Assembly (NCBI GenBank): GCA_965203985.1
Contig: CBDBDS010000002.1
Location: 372,001-436,000, forward strand
Direction: 5' to 3'
DNA length: 64,000 nt
Origin: Bin87 sp965203985
GTDB lineage: Bacteria > Chloroflexota > Dehalococcoidia > Lucifugimonadales > UBA3495
Shown one piece after another: positions 9,299 through 17,294 of this stretch. A program made the position numbers and the translations under genes. Below the pieces are notes generated by a model. That model did not search any database, had not been told where the DNA came from, and was given only the letters and a program-made list of their open reading frames with translations. How positions within the stretch are numbered: position 1 is the stretch's first letter; every line of letters starts with the position of its first letter.

Positions 9299-10333
9299 AT
9301 GGTTGTAGCTCAGAGAATTTCCCACGTCCAACTGCAATATAGCCACACCATCGGTCGTGGCGAGCAGTTCGGACCGGGTTTCACCTATCCGATCCACATG
9401 GCCCGGGGCGAGGACGACCTGATGTACGTCCTGTGCCGGTCCTCCGAGTACCGGCCGGAAGGCACGCGTATCACCGTCTGCACCGTGGACGAGGAATACG
9501 TCAACGCCTTCGCCCGTGGCGTACCCCAGCAGGGCCCCCACGAATACAACTTCGAGGATGGCTCTCTGGTCTGGCCGGTCAACGTTGCCATCGCCAGCGA
9601 CGGCACCGTTTACGTATCCGACGAGTGGCTCCACCGCATCTCCAAGTTCACCCGCGACGGCGAGTTTATCGGCAAGTGGGAGGAGAACATTGGCAGCGGT
9701 GACGGCCAACTGGACCGACCGGCCGGCCTGGCCGTCGACGCGGACGACAACGTCTGGGTCGTTGACGGGAACAACCACCGCGTCCAGAAGTTCACCCCCG
9801 ACGGCCAGTTCCTGGCGAAGTTCGGGAGCCACGGCGACGGTGACGGCGAGTTCGACCAGCCCTGGGGCATCGACATCGACAGCCAGGGCAACATCTTCAT
9901 CGCCGACTGGCGCAACGACCGCATCCAGAAGTTCAGCCCGTCCGGCGACTTCCTGATGAAGTTCGGGTCCTCCGGGTCCGGCGACGGCGAGTTCAATCGA
10001 CCCGCCGACGTCGCGGTAGATCGGGACGGGATCATCTACGTCGCTGACTGGCTGAACGACCGTCTGCAGATCTTCGATCCGGACGGCAACTTCTGCGGCT
10101 CGAAGACTGGCGATGCCACCGTCTCCAAGTGGGGCAAGGACAAGCTGGACGCCAACCCCGAGATGTGGGGCGAGCGCGAGCGAGCTCCCGGCCTCGAGCG
10201 TGAGCGGGACTTCTGGGCGCCCACCGGCGTCGCAGTGGACGACGCCAACCGCGTGTTCGTCTGCGAGGGTCCGCGCAACCGCATCCAGGTCTATCAGAAG
10301 CAGTCCCCCATGTTTATGGGGCCGCGTCTGTAA
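9299..10333 (+). CDS. NHL-repeat beta-propeller protein
   Basis: This 344-residue protein contains at least five NHL repeats with the pattern D-G-x-(I/V)-Y-V-(A/S)-D-x-x-x-x-R-(I/V)-x-(K/I)-F: TVYVSDEWLHRISKFTRDG, NVWVVDGNNHRVQKFTPDG, NIFIADWRNDRIQKFSPSG and IIYVADWLNDRLQIFDPDG. No signal peptide is present. The start is 21 nt after the DUF1501 stop, with GGAGGGGAG ahead, so the DUF1800-DUF1501-NHL genes form an operon. NHL propellers usually bind partners or act as lyases; no catalytic residues can be assigned here. Confidence 0.9.
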   Translation: MVVAQRISHVQLQYSHTIGRGEQFGPGFTYPIHMARGEDDLMYVLCRSSEYRPEGTRITVCTVDEEYVNAFARGVPQQGPHEYNFEDGSLVWPVNVAIASDGTVYVSDEWLHRISKFTRDGEFIGKWEENIGSGDGQLDRPAGLAVDADDNVWVVDGNNHRVQKFTPDGQFLAKFGSHGDGDGEFDQPWGIDIDSQGNIFIADWRNDRIQKFSPSGDFLMKFGSSGSGDGEFNRPADVAVDRDGIIYVADWLNDRLQIFDPDGNFCGSKTGDATVSKWGKDKLDANPEMWGERERAPGLERERDFWAPTGVAVDDANRVFVCEGPRNRIQVYQKQSPMFMGPRL

Positions 10334-10357
10334 AGCCTGACGGCACCGGACAGCGCT

Positions 10358-10421
10358 GGGGCCTCCGCTCCGGCCGGATACCACCGGGTTCACCGGCGGG
10401 CCGGCACTGGACGGAGGCCCC
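10358..10421 (+). terminator. hairpin after the NHL gene
   Basis: The arms GGGGCCTCCG (10358-10367) and CGGAGGCCCC (10412-10421) pair perfectly, and the intervening bases are also GC-rich and self-complementary. No T-tract follows. It probably ends or insulates the DUF1800 operon. Confidence 0.45.
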
Positions 10422-10478
10422 GTCGCGTGATAATAGGATTGACTAGCGCCCATACGATCTCAGGAGGCGGCCCCAGCC

Positions 10479-11234
10479 ATGCCCATTACCGTAGCCCATA
10501 TACCCAACCTGGAGTGTGAAGCGTTCTACTTCGACATGGAACGCCGGGGAATCGTCCTGGTCCCCATGGAGCCCAGCGAGGTTGCGGGCGCCCTGGAGCA
10601 GGGCGAAGTGGACGCCGGCCCGGTGTCCCTGCTGGATATCGAGCGGTTGGCGTCTCAGACTTCAACCATCTCCGGATTCTGCGTCGCCTCGGTGACCCGG
10701 GCCCCGTCCAGCGTGTTGCTCTCCAAATCGCCCATCGACGAGCTCAGCAGCCGCTCCATCGCGGTGGAGGACCCCGATCCAACCGGGCTGCAACTCCTCC
10801 GCGTGCTGCTGACCCAGAAACATGGAGTGAGCGGGACGACATTCGTGGGCCGGGAAGACGAGCACGAGGCGGTTTTCCTAACCGGCAACCAGGGACTGCG
10901 CGGCCGACGCGCGGTGCGAGGGTATCCCGTCCGGCTCGATCTCGGCGAAGATTGGGGCGAGTGGACCGGCCTTCCCTTCGTTTTCTCCCGCTGGCTGGTC
11001 CGAGAGGGCATGGAAAGGCAGGACTTCCTCGTATTGCAGGATGCCCTTTTCGTCGGCCAGGAGGATTGGATGAACAACCTCTACAAGTCGACCGGGCCCC
11101 GCAACGATCTGTTGATGCTGCCCCGCGAGGTACTGGAGTACGTGCAGGGCATGCGGTTCTTCATGGGCGTGCCCGAAGAAAAAGCCGTCGAGCTGTTCCA
11201 GGAAAAGCTGTCCCTGCTTGACGACGCGGGCTAG
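10479..11234 (+). CDS. MqnA/MqnD-type protein, chorismate dehydratase-like
   Basis: This 251-residue protein resembles MqnA of the futalosine menaquinone pathway, which converts chorismate to 3-enolpyruvylbenzoate. MqnA-like marks are the N-terminal binding-protein fold, the DAGPVSLLDIERL segment near residue 48 (compare the canonical V-S-S-I-E), SRSIAVEDPDPTGLQLLRVLL, and LDLGEDWGEWTGLPFVFSRW near residue 150, a strong MqnA feature. No other mqn genes lie in the window, so it may be a paralog with a different ligand. AGGAGG precedes the start. Confidence 0.75.
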   Translation: MPITVAHIPNLECEAFYFDMERRGIVLVPMEPSEVAGALEQGEVDAGPVSLLDIERLASQTSTISGFCVASVTRAPSSVLLSKSPIDELSSRSIAVEDPDPTGLQLLRVLLTQKHGVSGTTFVGREDEHEAVFLTGNQGLRGRRAVRGYPVRLDLGEDWGEWTGLPFVFSRWLVREGMERQDFLVLQDALFVGQEDWMNNLYKSTGPRNDLLMLPREVLEYVQGMRFFMGVPEEKAVELFQEKLSLLDDAG

Positions 11235-11338
11235 GCGCCCGCCGCGTCCGGCCGACAACAATCACGCTGACCCCATGCCGGCGACACCGCCGGGCCGCCG
11301 GGTTTGCTCACAATCACATTCACCCGCGGAGGTTGATG

Positions 11339-12073
11339 ATGGTACTCGTTGGACAGGAACTCGAAACCGGCACGATTCAATACACCAGCCGCGACGGGAC
11401 GATGATCGACGCGTTCTATAGTCGCCCGGTGGGCGCCGGCTCCTACCCCGGCGTCATCGTCACCATGGAAGGCATGGGACTGATGGACCACCACAAGGAC
11501 ATCGCGGTGCGCTTCGCCGGCCAGGGCTACCTGGCGATCGCGCCGGACCTGTACACCCGTGAAGGCACGCCGGAACCGGAAAACGTTCTGGCCACTCTAT
11601 TCGCATCGCCCGACGCCCGCGCCATGGATGATCTGGAAGGCGCTGCGCTGTTCCTCAAATCCCAGGCCGACTGCAACGGCAGAGTAGGCATCATCGGGTT
11701 CTGCTCCGGCGGCCGCTACACGCTGATGATGGCATGCACCAGCGCCAACATCAACGCGGCGGTGGACTCCGCCGGCGGCCATATCGTGCACGAGCCCACC
11801 GAATTGCGCCCGGTTCAGCCCATGGACATGGTCCCCGAGCTGGCGTGCCCGCTGCTGGCGTTGTTCGGCGTGGAGGACGAAAACCCCACGGCGGAACAGG
11901 CCGAGCAGATGAAGGCCCTGCTGGATCAGCATGGCAAGACCTACGAGTGGGTGATGTACAACAACGCCGGCCACGCGTTTTTCGCCGACTACCGGCCCAG
12001 CTACCGGGCCGTCCCGGCCCAGGACATGTGGCACCGGGTCCTGCTGTTCTACGACCGACACCTGAAACAGTAG
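11339..12073 (+). CDS. dienelactone hydrolase family protein
   Basis: This 244-residue alpha/beta hydrolase of the dienelactone hydrolase family has the nucleophile elbow GFCSGG, with cysteine in place of serine as in true dienelactone hydrolases, and the histidine motif NNAGHAFFADYRPSY near the C-terminus. An acidic residue falls in LFGVEDENPT. The family opens lactone rings in chloroaromatic breakdown, but many members have other substrates. GGAGG at 11328-11332 favours the ATG at 11339; an in-frame ATG lies at 11336 and a TTG at 11333. It is followed 50 nt later by the DUF255 protein gene. Confidence 0.88.
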   Translation: MVLVGQELETGTIQYTSRDGTMIDAFYSRPVGAGSYPGVIVTMEGMGLMDHHKDIAVRFAGQGYLAIAPDLYTREGTPEPENVLATLFASPDARAMDDLEGAALFLKSQADCNGRVGIIGFCSGGRYTLMMACTSANINAAVDSAGGHIVHEPTELRPVQPMDMVPELACPLLALFGVEDENPTAEQAEQMKALLDQHGKTYEWVMYNNAGHAFFADYRPSYRAVPAQDMWHRVLLFYDRHLKQ

Positions 12074-12123
12074 CGGTTGATCCTCAGTGAACGCACATCG
12101 GCTCCGGGCCGGGAGGTAAAGGG

Positions 12124-13902
12124 ATGAGCCAGTCTCACGGCGAGCACGCCATCGCCTGGCGCGACTGGAGCGAGGACGCCTTTGACGCCGCGCGGTCCGA
12201 GGACAAGCCCGTGCTGCTGACCCTGGGCGCCACCTGGTGCCACTGGTGTCACGTGATGGACGAGATCGCCTATTCAGATCCGCGTGTGATCGACCTGGCC
12301 AACTCCCGGTTCATCCCGGTTCGCGTGGATGTCGACCAGAGGCCGGACATCTCGCTGCGGTACAACCAGGGCACCTACCCCTCGGTGGCCGTCTTGACAC
12401 CGGACGGAGATCTGCTGGCCGGCCGGCCCTATACCCCGGCAGACGAGATGGCTGCCCTGCTGGGGCAGATATCCAGCGGCGTATATGCTCCGGAAACCGA
12501 ACAAACCCCGCGCTCTGCGGAACCCCCCACCCATGCCTACTCGAGGGCGTCGGTAAATGACGTGTTAGCCCGCCTACACCAGCTTTACGACGGGGAATTC
12601 GGTGGATTCGGCCGCGAACCAAAGCAACCTCCGTGGGAGGTACTGCGGTTCCTTACAGCTCATCACAGCCTCACTGGCAAACCAGTCTTCCTAGAGATGG
12701 TCGAGGCCACGCTCCAAAGTATGTGGCATGGTATCTACGACCGTAAAGATCAAGGGTTCTTCCGCTATGCGGTGAGCCGGGACTGGAAGGTGCCCCATTA
12801 CGAGAAGATGCTGGTCACCAACGCCCACCTTGCGATGGCATACTTGGAAGTGTTCCAAATCACACGGCGCTCACTTTACCGCACTGCGGCTGAGGGCGTC
12901 CTTCACTACATGATGACGACGTTGCTCGCCCCCGTCCAATATTTGTTTTACGCCAGTCAAGACGCCGACGAGGGTTTCTACCGGGGGTCATGGAAGGAAA
13001 GGGACGCATCGACTACCCCGCCCGTCGACCGCACCTTCTATGCTGGCTGGAATGCACTGGCCGCCCAAGCCCTGATCGAGGCGGGCAACGTATTGAGGGA
13101 CGACTTGCACATACGTCTGGGAACCGCGGTTTTGCATGGCTTATGGCATGGCAGTTGGGAACCGGGCAACGGGTTGAGCCGTCGCGCGGGAGCAGAGAGC
13201 GGGGGATCACCCGTCCTCGCTGATCAAGTGTACTTCCTCAAGGCGTGGTTGGCCTTGCATCAATCTACGGGCCGACCCGACTGTCTAGCCCGTGCGGTTG
13301 AGGTCGCGGAAACTACGGAGCGCATATTCGGTGCCCCGGATGGAGGATGTTACGACACCCCACCGCCCCAATCATTCGAGGCCGGGTTCCTGCGCCGGGA
13401 ACAGCCAGTGCTGGAAAACAGCTGCTGGGCCGAGGCGCTACTGGTCCTGTCGCACCTGACCGGCGAGACCACGTACGCGGACCGTGCCGGCGCCGCATTG
13501 CGAATATTCGAGCCGGTCGTACCCGGGAAGAGCTACCTGGGCGAACACGCCTCGCGCCGCATGGAGGAGGACGAGGAAGCGCTGTTCCTGCCGGCCGGCG
13601 CAGCCTGGGGAAGGGCCAGGAGCCTGTTGACCCACGGCCCAGTCAGCCTGGTAATAGTGGGCGATGCGTCCGACCCGTCCTATCGGCCATTACACCAGGC
13701 GGCCTTGCGGATCCCCGCCCCCCACAAGGTGGTGCAGCCGCTGGACATCGAGCGCGACTCCCAGCGCATACGCGAGCTGGGGTTCCCGCCGCGCCGCGAG
13801 GCCGCGCTCTACGCGTGCATGGGAGAACGTTGCCTCGCCCCGATCAGCACCGCGCAGGGAGTTCGTGATATGGCCCGCTCCCGTCCCTGGGCCGTTCAGT
13901 AA
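12124..13902 (+). CDS. DUF255 / YyaL-type thioredoxin-domain protein
   Basis: This 592-residue protein has an N-terminal thioredoxin-like domain with the family signature ATWCHWCHVMDEIAY near residue 40 and VRVDVDQRPDISLRYNQG, followed by an alpha/alpha-toroid region rich in W and L (YDGEFGGFGREPKQPPWEVL, HYEKMLVTNAHLAMAYLEV). It resembles bacterial YyaL and human SPATA20. The usual length is about 650-700 residues, so this is a short version. Codon choice in roughly 12540-13330 looks less GC-biased than the two ends, hinting at mixed ancestry. The biochemical role of the family is unknown. Confidence 0.88.
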   Translation: MSQSHGEHAIAWRDWSEDAFDAARSEDKPVLLTLGATWCHWCHVMDEIAYSDPRVIDLANSRFIPVRVDVDQRPDISLRYNQGTYPSVAVLTPDGDLLAGRPYTPADEMAALLGQISSGVYAPETEQTPRSAEPPTHAYSRASVNDVLARLHQLYDGEFGGFGREPKQPPWEVLRFLTAHHSLTGKPVFLEMVEATLQSMWHGIYDRKDQGFFRYAVSRDWKVPHYEKMLVTNAHLAMAYLEVFQITRRSLYRTAAEGVLHYMMTTLLAPVQYLFYASQDADEGFYRGSWKERDASTTPPVDRTFYAGWNALAAQALIEAGNVLRDDLHIRLGTAVLHGLWHGSWEPGNGLSRRAGAESGGSPVLADQVYFLKAWLALHQSTGRPDCLARAVEVAETTERIFGAPDGGCYDTPPPQSFEAGFLRREQPVLENSCWAEALLVLSHLTGETTYADRAGAALRIFEPVVPGKSYLGEHASRRMEEDEEALFLPAGAAWGRARSLLTHGPVSLVIVGDASDPSYRPLHQAALRIPAPHKVVQPLDIERDSQRIRELGFPPRREAALYACMGERCLAPISTAQGVRDMARSRPWAVQ

Positions 13903-13931
13903 AACGCCTCGGCGGGTAACCCGCCGAGGCG
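13901..13931 (-). terminator. intrinsic terminator of the SDR/LLM operon
   Basis: A perfect 12-bp stem (13905-13916 with 13920-13931, loop TAA) is followed on the minus strand by TTTT at 13904-13901. It lies 26 nt past the LLM stop. The T-tract overlaps the stop codon of the convergent DUF255 gene. Confidence 0.85.
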
Positions 13932-13956
13932 CAAATCCAGCGACCTGTTCTGCCCG

Positions 13957-15021
13957 CTACCAGGACTTCAGAACGGGCAGCACCTCTTTGGCGAAGAGTT
14001 TCAGGCCGCGCTCGGCAACGTCCATGGGCGTGCCGCCGAAGCGGAAGGCGACGTTCAGCTCGAAATCTCCCAACAACGCCTTCCGATCCTCGAGGCCGCG
14101 CAGGATTTTGTCGGGCGTACCCCAGCTGGCCGCCTTCATGAACCCCTCGACAGCCCCCTCGAGCCCGGCGGAACGGGCGATCTCGGCCTTCTGCTGGTAA
14201 GCGTCGTAACCCTTCACCGACGCGAAGTGGTCGCCCAGAAATTCGTAGTGGTAGAAGTTGCTCTCGACAAACTTGCCCTGGTACTGGCGGGCTTCCTGCT
14301 CGCACTGTTCCAGATCGGTGCCGCAAATAACGAACTCCGATAGCATCAGCGCCGGCGGCTCCGTGCCGTGAAACTCCCGGTGCAGGGCACGGCCGCGCTC
14401 GATGCCCGGCATCCGCATTTCCCAGGGGCGGTCGGCGAACATGATGATGTGCGCGCCGAGCTTGGCCGCGGAGAGCACGGATTCGTCGCTGGCGGCGACG
14501 GCGTAAATCCGTCCATCGAAAGAGTGTTGCGGACGAGGGCGGATTTCGGTCCGTTCCTGGGGATAGAACTTTCCGCTGCCCTCGATGAAGCCGGTCTTCA
14601 GGGCATCGACGATCATGGGCGCCGCCTCGTCGAACCGTTCGCGGGACTCGTCCATGCTCAATCCGAAGGCCGCAAACTCCCGGCGGGCCAATCCACGCCC
14701 GAATCCCAGGCGGAGCCGGCCTCCGCTGAGCATGTCCAGCACGGCGGCATTCTCGGCGACGCGCAGCGGGTTGTGCCAGGGCAGGATTACCGCCGCCGTA
14801 CCCACGTCGATGTTGGGGTGCTTGGCAGCCACGTGGGTCATCAGCTGCAGGTTGTCGGGCACGAAGGAGTAATCATTGAAATGGTGCTCCGCCGACCAGA
14901 GGCACTCGAAGCCCTCGTCAGCCGCGATCTCGGCCAGGCGCAGTTCTTCCTCCCACATCTGGCCGTCCGAGCCTTCATCCCAGCCGTAGCTGGAGAAGAT
15001 CATCATCATTCCGACATCCAT
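13957..15021 (-). CDS. LLM class flavin-dependent oxidoreductase
   Basis: This 354-residue protein of the bacterial luciferase-like (LLM) family shows FECLWSAEHHFNDYSF (the conserved AEHHF near residue 40), the IDVGTAAVILPWHNPLRVAENAAVLDMLSGGRLRLGFGRG core and a C-terminal helical end. Such enzymes use FMN or F420 to oxidise varied carbon or nitrogen compounds. AAGGAG precedes the ATG. It lies 53 nt downstream of an SDR gene on the same strand and is closed by a strong terminator, so the two form an operon. A second LLM gene at 19925 shares the fold but is distinct. Confidence 0.92.
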   Translation of the reverse strand: MDVGMMMIFSSYGWDEGSDGQMWEEELRLAEIAADEGFECLWSAEHHFNDYSFVPDNLQLMTHVAAKHPNIDVGTAAVILPWHNPLRVAENAAVLDMLSGGRLRLGFGRGLARREFAAFGLSMDESRERFDEAAPMIVDALKTGFIEGSGKFYPQERTEIRPRPQHSFDGRIYAVAASDESVLSAAKLGAHIIMFADRPWEMRMPGIERGRALHREFHGTEPPALMLSEFVICGTDLEQCEQEARQYQGKFVESNFYHYEFLGDHFASVKGYDAYQQKAEIARSAGLEGAVEGFMKAASWGTPDKILRGLEDRKALLGDFELNVAFRFGGTPMDVAERGLKLFAKEVLPVLKSW

Positions 15022-15074
15022 CCGATTACTCCTTGCGATTGCTTGAAGCAGCTCTTGGCCGCGGTCGAACGGCC

Positions 15075-15917
15075 CTAGAAGGCCGGCTTCACGGGATACG
15101 GGGTCAGCTGGAGTTCATGGGTCCAGCAGGACTTGTCCTGGGTGTACAGGTAGTAGAAAGCCTCCGCGATCTTAACGGGGTTTATCAGCAGTTCCGGATT
15201 CTGCTGAGCGCGTGGGGTGGCCCGCGTGCCCGGCGAGTCGATGGTCCCGTCGATGATCACGTTGGCAACGTGCACGCCGAATTCGGAGTATTCCTCGGTC
15301 AGAACCTGCGCCAGCGTGCGCATCATTACCCGTGGGTAGTACAGCGACTGGCCGGTGTACCGCTTCCGTCCCCGCAGCGACGACGGGTTGTTGGAGATCA
15401 GGATGGTGCCCTCGCCGCGTTCGCGCATGGCCGGCAACACCTCCTTGGCGACCAGGAACGGCCCGCTGCTGGAAATGTGCTGTGCGGTTTCGAACACCTC
15501 GATAGGGGTGTTTTCCAGCAGTTCCATCTCCGGCGGCAGGTCGCGCCCATCGATGTAGCCCGCGTTGTACACCAGCACGTCCGGATCGCCGGCTTCCTCG
15601 CGGATCTGCGCGAAAGCGTTCGAGATGGATTCGGGCATCGACAGATCCAGTTCCACGATGGTGCTGTCGCCGCCCTGCTCGTTGATGGCCGCCTGCAGCG
15701 GCGCCGCGTTGGCGGCATTGCGGGTGGTCAACACCGTGAGGAAACCTTCCTGGGCGAACTTCTGGGCGACGGCTCCACCCACGCCCCAGCGCACGCCGAC
15801 GGGCAGATCGCTGTCGTCGATTTCCCCACCGTGGATCAATTGTGTGTTGCGGCCGTCGGACTGCCATTTGGAGGTCGCCCCAATCACGACGGCGACCGGC
15901 TTTCGATTTGTGCTCAT
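15075..15917 (-). CDS. SDR-type NAD(P)-dependent oxidoreductase, divergent
   Basis: This 280-residue Rossmann-fold protein has its start set at 15917 by AAGGAATACGAA upstream. The first strand VAVVIGATSKWQSDG is followed by an insertion of about 20 residues before the second glycine motif RWGVGGAVAQKFA, whereas the classical motif is the compact T-G-x-x-x-G-x-G. Later LDLSMPES, VLVYNAGYIDG (the NAG motif) and SNNPSSLRG match SDR strands 3-5. Where Y-x-x-x-K is expected, the protein reads SLYYPRVMM, so Lys is replaced by Arg and the Tyr is displaced. It is probably a reductase of altered chemistry or cofactor binding. It is co-transcribed with the LLM gene. Confidence 0.85.
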   Translation of the reverse strand: MSTNRKPVAVVIGATSKWQSDGRNTQLIHGGEIDDSDLPVGVRWGVGGAVAQKFAQEGFLTVLTTRNAANAAPLQAAINEQGGDSTIVELDLSMPESISNAFAQIREEAGDPDVLVYNAGYIDGRDLPPEMELLENTPIEVFETAQHISSSGPFLVAKEVLPAMRERGEGTILISNNPSSLRGRKRYTGQSLYYPRVMMRTLAQVLTEEYSEFGVHVANVIIDGTIDSPGTRATPRAQQNPELLINPVKIAEAFYYLYTQDKSCWTHELQLTPYPVKPAF

Positions 15918-16145
15918 TTCGTATTCCTTTTGCAGATGCGGACTGCTCGGCCACAAAGCACTTCGCCATGCCGGGAACAGCCGCCCGATTTCAAGCCCAA
16001 ACCACCCTGAGACATCAAAGCGGCAGGCGCAGGATTCTGTGTTGCTGGTACTGTACTACAAACCTCCGGGGGAACGGTAATTTTCGGATGCGGCAGCACG
16101 CCAGCGGGTTCGGCGCCCTCATGCGTACTCAGTTTCCGCAAACCT

Positions 16146-16236
16146 GTCATTGCGCGGAGCGAAGCGACGTAGCAATCCCGTTAGCGTAGCGATGGCCCTG
16201 GCCCCAACGAGATTGCCACGCTACGCTCGCAATGAC
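16146..16236. repeat. dispersed palindromic repeat, family A copy 1
   Basis: The outer arms begin GTCATTGCG (16146) and end CGCAATGAC (16236), forming a long imperfect inverted repeat in the 412-bp intergenic region 15918-16329. The last 30 bases are identical to the right arm of the copy at 34074-34171. No gene is seen in this intergenic stretch. Confidence 0.85.
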
Positions 16237-16268
16237 AAAACTGGGTACGCCTGAGGTTCTGCTTGATG

Positions 16269-16296
16269 TTGCGCAATCACCAGTTCAGCCTAGAAT
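16269..16296 (+). promoter_or_regulatory. possible promoter of the hydroxyacid dehydrogenase gene
   Basis: TTGCGC at 16269-16274 and TAGAAT at 16291-16296 are spaced by 16 nt, 33 nt before the ATG. It is a moderate match to a sigma-70-type promoter. Confidence 0.4.
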
Positions 16297-16329
16297 GTTG
16301 CATCCGAACCCCGCGGAAGGAGCGCTGTT

Positions 16330-17283
16330 ATGGCATTCAAGCTGGTAATCTGCCCACCCAACTACCAGGAGCACTGGCCGCAGAGGCTCCAGGAGGAAAT
16401 TCCGGATATCGACGTCCATCTGTGCCCGACGGTGGGCGAGGCCATGGAGGTCATCGGCGATGCCGACGCCGCTTTTGGCGACATCGTCCCCGAATTGCTG
16501 GAGCGGGCGGAAAACCTGAAATGGATCGCCTGTCCCCAAGCAGGGCCACGCGCCGGTTACTATCACCCGTCATTGATCTCCAGCGACGTCGTCGTTACCA
16601 ACACTCGGGAGATCTATAACGACCACATCAGCGCCCACATCATGTCCCTGCTGCTGGGATTCGCCCGCGGATTGCAGGTGTACATTCCCCAGCAGGTCGC
16701 TGGCGTCTGGCGGCAGGGATACCCGACCATCTACCTGCCCGAGGCCACGGTGGCGATCGTGGGCGTCGGCGGCATCGGCGGCGAGACGGCCCGGCTGTGT
16801 TCCGAGTTCGGTATGACCGTGCTCGGCGTGGACCCCCGGCTGCCGGCTCCTACCGCCGGCGTGGCCGAGTTGCACCGCCCCAGCGACCTCCTGGAAGTCC
16901 TGCCCCGGGCCGACTTCGTGGTGGTAACCGTGCCGGAAACGCCGGAGACCCAGGGCATGTTCGGCTCCGAACAGTTTCGGGCCATGAAAAATACCGGGTT
17001 CTTCATCAACATCGGCCGGGGAGCCACCGTGATCCTCGACGACCTGGTGGACGCATTGCGCGCCGGTGAACTGGTCGGCGCCGGCCTGGATGTCTTCCAA
17101 ATCGAACCGCTTCCGGAAGGGCACCCGCTGTGGACCATGCCCAACGTGCTGATCACGCCCCATGTGGCCGGCAACGGGCCCTATCTGGACGACCGCCGCA
17201 CCGAGCTGTTCATCGACAACTGCAAACGCTTCAACGAAGGTCGGGAGCTGCGCAATGTGGTGGACAAAGCCAACTGGTTCTGA
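16330..17283 (+). CDS. D-2-hydroxyacid dehydrogenase family protein
   Basis: This 317-residue NAD-dependent dehydrogenase of the D-isomer 2-hydroxyacid family carries the nucleotide-binding loop VGVGGIGGETARL near residue 144. The catalytic set is visible: Arg in FFINIGRGATV, Glu in DVFQIEPLPEGHPLW and His in LITPHVAGNGP. Length is typical. AAGGAG lies ahead of the ATG. The substrate (glycerate, lactate, phosphoglycerate or other) cannot be read from sequence. It is convergent with the ABC permease 11 bp away. Confidence 0.92.
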   Translation: MAFKLVICPPNYQEHWPQRLQEEIPDIDVHLCPTVGEAMEVIGDADAAFGDIVPELLERAENLKWIACPQAGPRAGYYHPSLISSDVVVTNTREIYNDHISAHIMSLLLGFARGLQVYIPQQVAGVWRQGYPTIYLPEATVAIVGVGGIGGETARLCSEFGMTVLGVDPRLPAPTAGVAELHRPSDLLEVLPRADFVVVTVPETPETQGMFGSEQFRAMKNTGFFINIGRGATVILDDLVDALRAGELVGAGLDVFQIEPLPEGHPLWTMPNVLITPHVAGNGPYLDDRRTELFIDNCKRFNEGRELRNVVDKANWF

Positions 17284-17294
17284 TCGCGGGAACG

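Noticed and set aside
8657..10453. 598-codon open frame on the minus strand
   Set aside because: It is antisense to the DUF1501 and NHL genes, which carry clear family motifs; the translated residues show only mirrored NHL repeats.
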